Below, one piece after another: positions 10,972 to 20,756 of a stretch of DNA of 64,000 nt. The translations under genes and the position numbers were made by a program. Under the pieces are notes generated by a model. That model searched no databases and was not told where the DNA came from. It saw only the letters and a program-made list of their open reading frames with translations. Source of the DNA: Hexactinellida sp. DTS-2022 (taxonomy: Eukaryota > Porifera > Hexactinellida); contig JAPNXP010000001.1 of NCBI GenBank assembly GCA_028753945.1, forward strand, positions 9,600,501 through 9,664,500, given 5' to 3'. Position 1 is the first letter of the stretch. The number at the start of each line of letters is the position of its first letter.

Positions 10972-12260
10972 CGCCATGTCATGAACACCTCATAGTGTTT
11001 AGTCTCATTTAACAAGTTGTTACGGGACAAAGGAACCATTGTTGATTTTAAATTATTTCTATCTTGAACCATCTTGGGTTTAATGCCATTCATTCATTAT
11101 GTATAGATAATAAATGATATAAATAGTTAATTATTTTAGCAATGTGAGTTGAGTTGAGTTAAGTAAACAAATTTCCAATTTAATTTAATTTGCTTTAATC
11201 CATTGAATATTAATATACTGTTTAAAATTGGAAATCAACATACTTGTTTACTTAGAATGACAAAAGGGATCTAGTTTATATTCCTATTATAACCCCCTAT
11301 CACTCTAATACAATTCGACCACCAAACACGCACACAGACGAATAGTCATTTAATAGATATTCCATTTCATTAATCCATTGTTTGTATATCAGTCATCGTT
11401 TTAAAATTGAAATCAGCATACTCGCTTACTTTGAATGACATATGGGATTAAGTTTATATTTCCATTATACGTAAATGCTTTATAAACCCCCCCCCCTTAC
11501 ACTCTAATACATTTCGGGCACCAAGCACACACATAGACAAATATTTATACAAATAGATATCCCATCTCATTAATCCATTGTTTGAATATCAGAAATCGTT
11601 CTGAAATTGAATAACTGTTGAGTGAAATTGAATTTTCATATAGGAGAAAACTTTAATACAACTATTGTATTAGAAATCGATTTATATACTAATGAATCAA
11701 ATTGAATTATTCATATAAATAGAATAAATTATTGTAACTATGATATCAGAAATAGATTTGTATAGTAATAGCTATTGAATGTAAATTAGTTATTCATATA
11801 TACTAGAATTCTTTATTGTGATTATAATATCAACAATAACTTGAATCGAAATAACACTGAATCTAATTGAATTATTCATAAATATTAAATAGTAGTTATT
11901 CATCGAAACCACGAAATAATTGCATAATTGAATATTAATTAAATTTCTATTTTAGAAAGTTAAGGGTGAATTGTGGCAACTTTGAGCCTAATTCTCAGGA
12001 AAATGAGGGCGGATTAAAAAAATCGTGAAGAGCTATCAGTTGCAAAATACTTTTCTGATACTAATGATTCGAAATTTTTTCTTGTTATTGCATTTATTTT
12101 CTTGTGGGACAAAAAAAGCTAAAAGTCCCGTTAAAAATTTTCCCAAGTCGAAATTGAAAAATCAGGCCACGAAGTGCACATTAATCAACAACCAGACACC
12201 TATCCTGAAAATCTCAGGGCTCTAGCACTTATGGTTTAGCCTGGGGAGGCGACACGGAGA

Positions 12261-12387
12261 AAAAAATCCAAAATTGCAGCTGTGCCGACGCATGTTCCTT
12301 TTGTGGCACTATATTTTGGTGGTGGTTTATTGATAGTGCCTCCAAAGGAACACGCTGTCGGCACAGCTGCAATTTTGGATTTTTTTC
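12261..12387. repeat. Conserved hairpin, copy 3
   Basis: Same arms. Here the 3' arm has CGCTGTCGGCACAGC, which pairs better with GCTGTGCCGACG than copies 1, 2 and 4 do. Confidence 0.9.
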
Positions 12388-12989
12388 GCCATGTCATGAA
12401 CGCCTCATAGTGTTTAGTCTCATTTGACAAGTTGTACGGGATAAAGGAACCATTGTTGATTTTAAATTATTTCTATCTTGAACCATCTTGGGTTTAATGT
12501 CATTCATTCATTATGTATAGATAATAAATGATATAAATAGTTAATTATTTTAGCAATGTGAGTTGAGTTGAGTTAAGTAAACAAATTTCCAATTTAATTT
12601 AAATTGCTTTAATCCATTGAATATTAATATACTGTTTAAAATTGGAAATCAGCATACTTGTTTACTTAGAATGACAAAAGGGATCTAGTTTATATTCCTA
12701 TTATAACCCCCTATCACTCTAATACAATTCGACCACCAAACACGCACACAGACGAATAGTCATTTAATAGATATTCCATTTCATTAATCCATTGTTTGTA
12801 TATCAGTCATCGTTTTAAAATTGAAATCAGCATACTCGCTTACTTTGAATGACATATGGGATTAAGTTTATATTTCCATTATACGTAAATGCTTTATAAA
12901 CCCCCCCCCCCCTTACACTCTAATACATTTCGGGCACCAAGCACACAAATAGACAAATATTTATACAAATAGATATTCCATCTCATTAA

Positions 12990-14392
12990 CGCTGGTTCCG
13001 CCTTGGTCAAATTAGTGAGTCTATACAACACAGTACTCGTTGATCCTAGTAAGTCAATACTTCCAAGTACATAGGGGCTCATATGTATAGGCTATTTTAA
13101 GACTTCTAGTACTCTAATATAGGGCTTATAAGCACTGATTTTTTTTGAAATTCTGGATTTAAGCTCCCATATAGAATAATAAAGTACTAAAAGCTTAGTC
13201 TTGAAAATTTGAAAAAGGGCACAGATCTAATTTTTGATCTAAACCATTATTGCATGTCCCCTTGAGACTTCCTAGGAGCTTCTTAAGAGAAAAAATTCAA
13301 ATTTCTCTTGGAATGGCTCGATTAAAAAAAAAACGGACGGTTTTCCCACATTTGAGCCACATTTTTGCTCCCAAAGGGCCCCAGTTTGTATTTTAAGGAC
13401 GAATTCGGACAATCGGAACTGAAACAGGTCTTAGTTTACTTATTAGAGTGCTATGTTCCAAATCTCAGCGATATAACTTCATAAAGTTCCCCAGAACTAA
13501 GCTTTAAAGATTGTGGCAGTCTATATTTAGATTTGGTGGTTTTCAGGTGGCAGAGACGATTTTCGACACGTCTACAGCGAAGATTAATGTTCCGGGAAGG
13601 AATTGAAATCGGCCATCAAGCTGGAATTCATTCACTGATAGTGTCTGAAAGTTAGAACTAAGCTCCAGTTCACTTTCGAATTTGGATTTCTCTCTTTCGA
13701 TGGTCACATGACACCTCCATATATGGGCATTCGGGATTATTAGGAAGGTAACCATTTGGTTTTGAGTGATTTTAGACATTGCAATGATTTCGAGATGATA
13801 TATCAATGTGATTAGTAATTTAGAGCTAAGCTCTAGAGTCTCTCGTTTAGAAGTTTCAAATTTGCATGTGTCATCAAAATTGGTCACATTCACACTACCA
13901 TATAGGGCATTTTTGAAAACGGGGCGTCCTAGGCTCACAAAATGTATTATTTGCATATGGGAAACCATGTATGCTGATCATTTTTCACTAGTGCTATTTT
14001 AATTTATCTCCTTTCCTCTCCGAGTTACAATTTAGTTAAGAATCCGTACCCTGAAGATCGCCGAAGGGCTATAACTTTTGCAATTTCCACTTTTTCCTAA
14101 AAAATTTTGTTGAGATGTGCAAAAATTTCCTCAAACTATCATATGTCTGAATATTGAAACGTTGTAAATACAATAAATAGTTATTTTAATGTGGGCAACA
14201 CCTTCGGAGTTATAAAACCGAGTTTTAATATTAAATGCCGATCTTCTAAAACGGTCATAACTCTGGAAATAATGATCGGATCGATGAAAACCCAAGTCCC
14301 ATCGAAAGATACCCTCCCTCCGCAGTATCTATGAAAATATTGTAAAAATTTGGACATTTCTAATAATGGGTGATTACAATGCGGAACCAGCG
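12990..14392. mobile_element. 1.4 kb element inserted at TTAA (piggyBac-like target)
   Basis: Terminal inverted repeats CGCTGGTTCCGC and (reversed) CGCTGGTTCCGCATTG lie between TTAA copies at 12986-12989 and 14393-14396. The other three units show the empty site CTCATTAATCCATTG, which proves the insertion. The 141-residue minus-strand frame at 13543-13968 resembles nothing I know. It overlaps an internal duplicate (AACTAAGCTC, then GGTCACAT, then CATATAGGGCATT) and is probably not a gene. TTAA targeting suggests piggyBac, but the ends do not start with the usual CCC. Confidence 0.85.
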
Positions 14393-15080
14393 TTAATCCA
14401 TTGTTTGAATATCAGAAATCGTTCTGAAATTGAATAACTGTTGAGTGAAATTGAATTTTCATATAGGAGAAAACTTTAAATACAACTATTGTATTAGAAA
14501 TCGATTTATATACTATTGAATCAAATTGAATTATTCATATAAATAGAATAAATTATTGTAACTATGATATCAGAAATTGATTTGTATAGTAATAGCTATT
14601 GAATGTAAATTAATTATTCATATATACTAGAATTCTTTATTGTAATTATGATATCAACAATAACTTGAATCGAAATAACAGTGAATCAATTGAATTATTC
14701 ATAAATAGTAGATCTTGATCGAAACCACGAAATAATTGCATAATTGAATATTAATGAATTTACTATTTTAGAAAGTTAAGGGTGTATTGTGGCAACTTTG
14801 AGCCTAATTCTCAGGAAAATGAGGACGGATTAAAAAAATCGTGAAGAGCTGTCAGTTGCAAAATACTTTTCTGAAGCTAACGATTTGAAATTTTTTCTTG
14901 TTATTGCTTTTATTTTCTTATGGGACAAAAAAAGCTAAAAGTCCCGTTAAAAATTTTCCCAAGTCGAAATTGAAAAATCAGGCCACGAAGTGCACATTAA
15001 TCAACAACCAGACACCTATCCTGAAAATCTCAGAGCTCTAGCACTTATGGTTTAGCCTGGGGAGGCGACACGGAGAAAAC

Positions 15081-15208
15081 AAAAAAAATCCAAAATTGCA
15101 GCTGTGCCGACGCATGTTCCTTTTGTGGCATTATATTTTGGTGGTGGTTTATTGATAGTGCCTCCAAAGGAACACGCTTGTGGCACAGCTGCAATTTTGG
15201 ATTTTTTT
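15081..15208. repeat. Conserved hairpin, copy 4
   Basis: Same structure as copy 1, with GGCATTATATTTTGG at the loop side of arm 1. Confidence 0.9.
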
Positions 15209-16499
15209 CGCCATGTCATGAACACCTCATAGTGTTTAGTCTCATTTAACAAGTTGTACGGGACAAAGGAACCATTGTTGATTTTAAATTATTTCTATCT
15301 TGAACCATCTTGGGTTTAATGCCATTCATTCATTATGTATAGATAATAAATGATATAAATAGTTAATTATTTTAGCAATGTGAGTTGAGTTGAGTTAAGT
15401 AAACAAATTTCCAATTTAATTTAATTTGCTTTAATCCATTGAATATTAATATACTGTTTAAAATTGGAAATCAGCATACTTGTTTACTTAGAATGACAAA
15501 AGGGATCTAGTTTATATTCCTATTATAACCCCCTATCACTCTAATACAATTCGACCACCAAACACGCACACAGACGAATAGTCATTTAATAGATATTCCA
15601 TTTCATTAATCCATTGTTTGTATATCAGTCATCGTTTTAAAATTGAAATCAGCATACTCGCTTACTTTGAATGACATATGGGATTAAGTTTATATTTTCA
15701 TTATACGTAAATGCTTTATAAACCCCCCCCCCCCCCTTACACTCTAATACATTTCGGGCACCAAGCACACAAATAGACAAATATTTATACAAATAGATAT
15801 CCCATCTCATTAATCCATTGTTTGAATATCAGAAATCGTTCTGAAATTGAATAACTGTTGAGTGAAATTGAATTTTCATATAGGAGAAAACTTTAATACA
15901 ACTATTGTATTAGAAATCGATTTATATACTAATGAATCAAATTGAATTATTCATATAAATAGAATAAATTATTGTAACTATGATATCAGAAATAGATTTG
16001 TATAGTAATAGCTATTGAATGTAAATTAGTTATTCATATATACTAGAATTTTTTATTGTGATTATAATATCAACAATAACTTGAATCGAAATAACACTGA
16101 ATCTAATTGAATTATTCATAAATATTAAATAGTAGTTATTCATCGAAACCACGAAATAATTGCATAATTGAATATTAATGAATTTACGATTTTAGAAAGT
16201 TAAGGGTCAATTGTGGAAACTTTGAGCCTAATTCTCAGGAAAATGAGGACGGATTAAAAAAATCGTGAAGAGCTATCAGTTGCAAAATACTTTTCTGATA
16301 CTAATGATTCAAAAAAAATTTTTGTTATTGCATTTATTTTCTTGTGGGACAAAAAAAGCTAAAAGTCCCGTTAAAAGATTTTCTAAGTCGAAATTGAAAA
16401 ATCAGGCCACGAAGTGCACATTAATCAACAACCAGACACCTATCCTGAAAATCTCATAGCTCTAGCACTTATGGTTTAGCCTGGGGAGGCGACACGGAG

Positions 16500-16500
<1 letters not shown>

Positions 16501-16531
<31 letters not shown>

Positions 16532-16655
16532 ATCCAAGGCACTAAGACCAATACTGGGCCACTATACTATAGTATAGTCGGCACAGTAAAAACATCCAAG
16601 GCACTAAGACCAATACTGGGCCACTATACTATAGTATAGTCGGCACAGTAAAAAA
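16501..16655. repeat. A-run and two TATACTATAGTATA modules
   Basis: A run of about 30 A, then two direct copies of the ~54 base module CATCCAAGGCACTAAGACC plus CCACTATACTATAGTATAGT. This closes the tandem array. Confidence 0.85.
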
Positions 16656-16675
16656 TATAATTCAATAATCTACTA

Positions 16676-16992
16676 CAGTACACCCTCGCTAATCCGAACA
16701 GGGTGTTCCGATTCAAAAATCTACTGTTACGATTACTGAATTCGTTCGGATTAGTGAAGTAATGCATTTTCTATGGGGATCTACATATAAATGAGAATAT
16801 CGATAATCCGAACCAAACTTGACAAACCTTGTTAATCCGCACTAAACATCTAGTGTACTCCTTAAAATACTTGCCTGAGACTTATTTTTTATACTTCCAT
16901 TGCAATTTACGATTTTTACCACATTTATTAGTAGAATATTTTGGTTTCTCCTGTTCGGATTAGCGAGGGTTCGGATTAGCGAGGGTGTACTG
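16676..16992. mobile_element. Tigger/pogo-like MITE
   Basis: Ends CAGTACACCCTCGCTAATCC and (reversed) the same, with the right end partly doubled, flanked by TA. It is 317 bp. The CTCGCTAATCCGAAC type of end is characteristic of pogo/Tigger elements of the Tc1/mariner group. A relative lies at 34219. Confidence 0.85.
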
Positions 16993-17169
16993 TATTTCGT
17001 TTTGTTGTGTTATTGGATACATTTGGTGAATAGGAGATACGCAAGAAGAAATTTGATAGATAGAAGATGAAAAATAAGCGTTTGCTAATTGTAGATATTC
17101 AAAAGTAAATTAATCAAATTGTATCGTTCTATTCATGATAAATTCAAAGAAATAGCATATATTTTGAGT

Positions 17170-17279
17170 CTACCGATTTTCTCCCGATTTTTCATCTTCG
17201 ACCTCCCGCTTTTTGGTAAAACTCCCGCCAAAAATGGTAAACCTCCCGCTTTTTGGTTTTCAGAGGTTGGCATCCCTGC
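17170..17279. repeat. CTCCCGC cluster with hAT-like end
   Basis: CTCCCGCTTTTTGG, CTCCCGCCAAAA and CTCCCGCTTTTTGG in a row, ending GAGGTTGGCATCCCTG. Similar clusters are at 8840-8900 and 35252-35347. Confidence 0.6.
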
Positions 17280-17459
17280 TATTACTAGTACCATGGATGT
17301 TCTCTATCCATGACAGAATTACTATCCTTTGATCATGACTAGTGTGGCATACCATACAAGTCCTCTAAGAATTATAATGAAGCAAGTCCACTCTACATTA
17401 TATACAAGTATAACGAACTAAGACCTAAAGAGTAATTCCAAATAAACAAGACATCACGA

Positions 17460-18698
17460 TCAGAACATCTGAATACAATGTCCAGGGTTACTAGAAACAA
17501 CTATAATTCTATCTTCTCTATCCGTAGCTATCCCAGTAGGAGAGATAAGGTCTCCTCTTCCCTCTCCTCCCTTCCCAAACTTATGCAGCAGTTCTCCTCT
17601 GTTAGAGAATATCAGAATACAATCAGATGAGTAGTCAGTCATCAGAATATTGAATTTTCTGTCGAGACAGAAGTGACAAGGGTTATTCCCATGATTACCT
17701 TCTCCTCGTGTTATTATCTCTCTAATCAGCTGGTGAGAATAATCGTATAATTTAATACATGTATTCTTAATTAACGATATCAGGATGTTTTGTGGAGTTA
17801 GCTTGACATCATTAGGACTGTTAACAAGAGGAATGAATGAGTTGTAAGTTAAATTTAACTTCAAACATTGAATACGATTGTTCATAGAGTCACAAATGTA
17901 AATTAGATTATCCACTGTTGATACAGCTACTCCTCTTGGAAATAGAAATCCAAGTTCGGTATTCATTCCTGGCCTCCCAACAGACTGTATGTATCTACCT
18001 TCAATAGAGTATACATTGAGAGAATAACCTGCAAATTGTGTGACATAGACTGTATTAAAGTAGATGCAGATACCAAATGGGCCACTCATCCCGTCACCGA
18101 AAGAGAATAAGAATTCTAAAGTTTCATTAAAGACTTGTACTCTGTTATTACCTCCATCACAGATATAAATATCATTCGTTTCAGGGCGAATAGCAATTGA
18201 ATAAGGACAACGGAACTCTCCAGGTGCGGAAGAAAACTTATTACTAACGTTTCCAGTTACCATCATAGGATTTCCTTTCTCCTTGTAGTCGGGTACTCCT
18301 CTCACTCGAATCGATCCTGTCCCTCTCAATATTCCTTCTAGGTTTGTATCCCACTCCAGCTCCACTCGTCTCATCCTGTCTCTAGCGGTCTCCAGACTAG
18401 CTGCTAGCTCTCTCATGCGGGCATCCAGTAGAGCCACACTCTGTTCGAGGATCTCTTGATTTTCGTTTCTCTGTAGAGTGGATATAGTTTGTTCCTTGGT
18501 GAGAGTCAACTCTAAAATCTGTTCAGCTACTCCCTCTCCCCTGTAGACATCCTCTAGCTGCTGCAGCTCTGACAGCAGTGCTGTCTCTCTCTCTCGCAGC
18601 TCCTGATGAGCTCTGGCTACTTTCTCCCGTAGCTCTGCTCGCACTTTCTCCAGCTGGGACAAGAATGGATTCTCTACTGGCACATTTGCACTAGCCAT
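17460..18698 (-). CDS. Coiled-coil NHL-repeat protein
   Basis: An intact single-exon frame of 412 residues starting MASANVPVENPFLSQLEK. Residues ~8-135 are heptad-rich and charged (EKVRAELREKVARAHQELRE), a strong coiled coil. Residues ~150-412 are NHL/beta-propeller repeats, with typical DIYICDGGNNRVQVF, LIYICDSMNNRIQC and final RIIVVSSNPGHCIQMF blades. The order resembles TRIM-NHL proteins without RING and B-box. Such propellers usually bind RNA or protein partners, so a scaffold or regulatory role is likely but unproven. There is no signal peptide or membrane segment. The start is the first Met, and no extension is open upstream. Base composition is less AT-rich than the surroundings, as expected for a working gene. 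A broken partial copy lies at 681-1062. Confidence 0.9.
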   Translation of the reverse strand: MASANVPVENPFLSQLEKVRAELREKVARAHQELRERETALLSELQQLEDVYRGEGVAEQILELTLTKEQTISTLQRNENQEILEQSVALLDARMRELAASLETARDRMRRVELEWDTNLEGILRGTGSIRVRGVPDYKEKGNPMMVTGNVSNKFSSAPGEFRCPYSIAIRPETNDIYICDGGNNRVQVFNETLEFLFSFGDGMSGPFGICIYFNTVYVTQFAGYSLNVYSIEGRYIQSVGRPGMNTELGFLFPRGVAVSTVDNLIYICDSMNNRIQCLKLNLTYNSFIPLVNSPNDVKLTPQNILISLIKNTCIKLYDYSHQLIREIITRGEGNHGNNPCHFCLDRKFNILMTDYSSDCILIFSNRGELLHKFGKGGEGRGDLISPTGIATDREDRIIVVSSNPGHCIQMF

Positions 18699-18741
18699 CT
18701 GTGAAACTGATTTATAGAGTTACTGTACTACTATACTAATA

Positions 18742-18926
18742 CAGGTAAACCTCTCAAAGCGGCACCCATCGGGAGAATGATTTTGTGCCACTTCTCGGAG
18801 GTTGCCGCTACTCGGAGGTTGCTCGTAAGGTAAACCTCCCAAAGCGGGACCCATCGGGAGAATAATTTTGTGCCGCTTCTCGGAGGTTGCCGCTACTCGG
18901 AGGTGCCGCTTTGGGAGGTTTTACTG
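18742..18926. mobile_element. TA-flanked MITE (CAGGTAAACCTCTCAAAGCG)
   Basis: Ends CAGGTAAACCTCTCAAAGCG and (reversed) CAGTAAAACCTCCCAAAGCG lie between TA dinucleotides. It is 185 bp with internal duplicates of GCGG(C/G)ACCCATCGGGAGAA. Closely related copies are at 42116-42299 and 57845-58028. It lies ~40 bp upstream of the NHL start codon. Confidence 0.9.
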
Positions 18927-18954
18927 TATTACAAATATTATAAAATACAATATA

Positions 18955-19281
18955 CAGTAGAACCTCGTCACTACGAACACGGTCAGCGGGAGGTCAGGAG
19001 GATGGGAGAAATTAAAGGATAAAAAGGGGAAGTTTATGGTAAAATGAAAAAAATTCAAATATCATAAATTTCATTTTCTTCTTACTTTCTAATAATTTTA
19101 TAACACGAATACTAAAATAGGAATTTATTTCATACCCCAAAGGCTACTAAATCACAAAATGGCTGATATCATTATAACCAGAAAGCAATGACTATTGATA
19201 TGGAAATACAACCAATACTATATCCATCCGACATAATGGAATGGTTATTGTTGATACGGTAGCACTTTAAAAGATTACTAA
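18955..19281. other. Orphan Tc1-type end, otherwise no gene
   Basis: CAGTAGAACCTCGTCACTACG at 18958 is a typical Tc1/mariner terminal repeat, but I found no matching right end. The rest is AT-rich. Confidence 0.4.
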
Positions 19282-19458
19282 GCATCGCTTGAAGCAAAGC
19301 TGTCACATTTGTTAGGTCACAATTTTGAATTATGCCCTGTAACTGGAGATGGTAATTGTCTTTACCGATCCTTAGCGCATATTATTTTTAGTACAGAGGC
19401 AATATATGAACACTTCAAATTTCAATTGATTCGTCAATTTCGAAACAGCCTTCTACAC
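19282..19458 (+). pseudogene. OTU-type cysteine protease fragment
   Basis: An open stretch reading LSHLLGHNFELCPVTGDGNC, then LYRSLAHIIF, matches the start of OTU deubiquitinase domains: the Asp-Gly-Asn-Cys motif is intact. The frame has no start codon upstream, and the downstream part (the catalytic His) is missing. A hAT-like end (CAGTGGTACTCAAACTGTGG) begins at 19459 and interrupts it. It could be a host gene remnant or part of a decayed transposon. Confidence 0.65.
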
Positions 19459-20253
19459 CAGTGGTACTCAAACTGTGGTCCGTGACCCACTAGTGGCCCG
19501 CGAGGAAATTGTTACTGGGCCGCGGAAAGATCATGAAAGTTGTTCAATATTTTAATTAATGGATTTCAATCTCCAATTATTTGTTGTCATTGTACAATTT
19601 TGGGTATAATATCGAAATCTCCCTCACTCTCATTCAAAATTATCAGATGATGATCACATAATCTACTTCCTAGAATGCTGCTATAATTTCATCAATCCTG
19701 CAAACATAAAACAGTAACGTGAATTCAAACATAATTTTATCTTCCACAATACACTCTCCTACCAAAGTAAAAATTTCCATAGAAAATAGCAATATAGTGT
19801 GTCTAGAAAAATGTATATTGTATTCGTAATATATGGGACATTGAAAATTATGTCAGATTCTTTTTCAACGCATTTGAAATATCCATTGCAGGAGCCTATT
19901 AAAGTTTCAGATTTTTATCTCTTAGAGGGCGGGAGTTATGTGCAATTAAGTGAATTTTCACAGTTTTCGAAATGTGACAATGACGTCATAACTTGTCGAG
20001 GTATGAGAAATTTTGAGTGGAAGCCTCAACTTGTTGTCGGCTACCAAAAGTTACCCCTATATGCCAAAAATCACATTTGGAAACCGGAAACCTAAAACTT
20101 TTTTCAATTTTAAAATTTGAGCCTCTCAGACTCAAGTTAAAACCCCGAGATCGAGACGTTCCAGTCCTTATCTAAAGGAGTCTATGATAAGTACACAATA
20201 CTGTTTTCACCCTACGCTAATTTACCGTAAAACGAAGTTTACATTCCCTATAT
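19459..20253. other. hAT-like left end, then no gene supported
   Basis: CAGTGGTACTCAAACTGTGGTCC is a common hAT terminal repeat. No right end was found. A 98-residue frame at 19799-20095 has no recognisable motif and is left unannotated. Confidence 0.4.
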
Positions 20254-20375
20254 TAAAGAAGTCCCTGGTAAAACTAATCTTGTTTGTAACCAAGATTAGT
20301 GCACTAATCTTGGTACAAACAATTGGCATATATTTTTGTTCGAGGGACTGACTGACCTGTTGTACTAGAGAAATA
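20254..20375. repeat. Inverted copy of the exon 2/intron 2 junction plus hairpin
   Basis: Reversed, 20296-20370 reads CAACAGGTCAGTCAGTCCCTCG, then CCAAGATTAGTG, matching 22612-22680, which spans the end of exon 2 and its splice donor. It continues into its own mirror (CTAATCTTGTTTGTAACC), forming a hairpin. Confidence 0.7.
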
Positions 20376-20607
20376 GCAAACTAGTATATGTCCACAGGTA
20401 GCATCATTTCACTGATTATTATGCAATATTTCCACACAGTCTTCAACAGATTGATCTGCTTATATTATATTACATTGTATGCACTTGGCTGAGTTGGCTC
20501 ATATTATATTACATGTTGAATGTACCTTATATTATATGCTGTATGTACTTGTTAATACCTCAAATTCCCATCATCTATTTCTAAATATAGGTACTTAGTC
20601 GATAAAT

Positions 20608-20640
20608 ATTGTATATAAAATTGCATAGTATATAAGAGTT
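20608..20640 (+). promoter_or_regulatory. Candidate TATA region of the receptor gene
   Basis: TATAAAATTGCA at 20614 and TATATAAGAG at 20630 lie 44-70 bases before the start codon of exon 1. The position fits a core promoter with a short 5' UTR. AT richness makes chance matches common. Confidence 0.35.
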
Positions 20641-20683
20641 TATCCGACTATTATTATATAATAATTGTAAAATATTCACCAAC

Positions 20684-20756
20684 ATGAATCTTCTATTCAA
20701 TTTCAATATGTTGATCCTGATATTTCTTCAGTTGCATTCACTAGTCTACTCTCAAG
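20684..20756 (+). CDS. Receptor exon 1: signal peptide
   Basis: Encodes MNLLFNFNMLILIFLQLHSL then VYSQ, a clear hydrophobic signal peptide. It ends CTCAAG before the donor GTAATC, leaving phase 1. It is too short (73 nt) to stand out as an open frame. Confidence 0.8.

Larger units (their letters stand above)
9352..16500 (+). repeat. Four tandem ~1.4 kb hairpin-bearing units
   Basis: Units start at 9352, 10844, 12261 and 15081, each opening with a ~125 bp hairpin followed by CGCCATGTCATGAAC. After removing the TTAA insertion in unit 3, the spacing is about 1.41-1.49 kb. Units are very similar over their whole length and share a G/C homopolymer (CCCCCCCCC) that varies in length. No unit has a convincing gene: the recurring ~65-residue frame (KSYQLQNTFLILM) changes frame or end between units. 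A divergent unit lies reversed at 46636-47871, and another subfamily at 35578-39099 and 58438-64000. Confidence 0.9.
8819..17279. mobile_element. Possible 8.5 kb composite element with hAT-like ends
   Basis: The left end reads CAGGGTTGCCAACCCTCCCGC. The right end, reversed, reads CAGGGATGCCAACCTC. Both ends carry clusters of CTCCCGC (8840-8900 and 17180-17250). The same end sequence occurs alone at 35252. The flanks (CTATATTAC and CTATTACTAG) are similar but not an exact 8 bp duplication. The enclosed DNA is the tandem hairpin-unit array. These may be two separate small elements. Confidence 0.35.

Noticed and set aside
13543-13968. 141-residue minus-strand frame inside the TTAA element
   Set aside because: It covers an internal DNA duplication and resembles no transposase. 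Judged chance.
10532-16459. Recurring ~65-residue frame (KSYQLQNTFLILM) in the tandem units
   Set aside because: It repeats only because the units repeat. Its length and frame change with A-run length, and it lacks a domain or codon bias.
19799-20095. 98-residue open frame
   Set aside because: No recognisable motif, no splice partners, AT-rich composition. Left out of the gene list.
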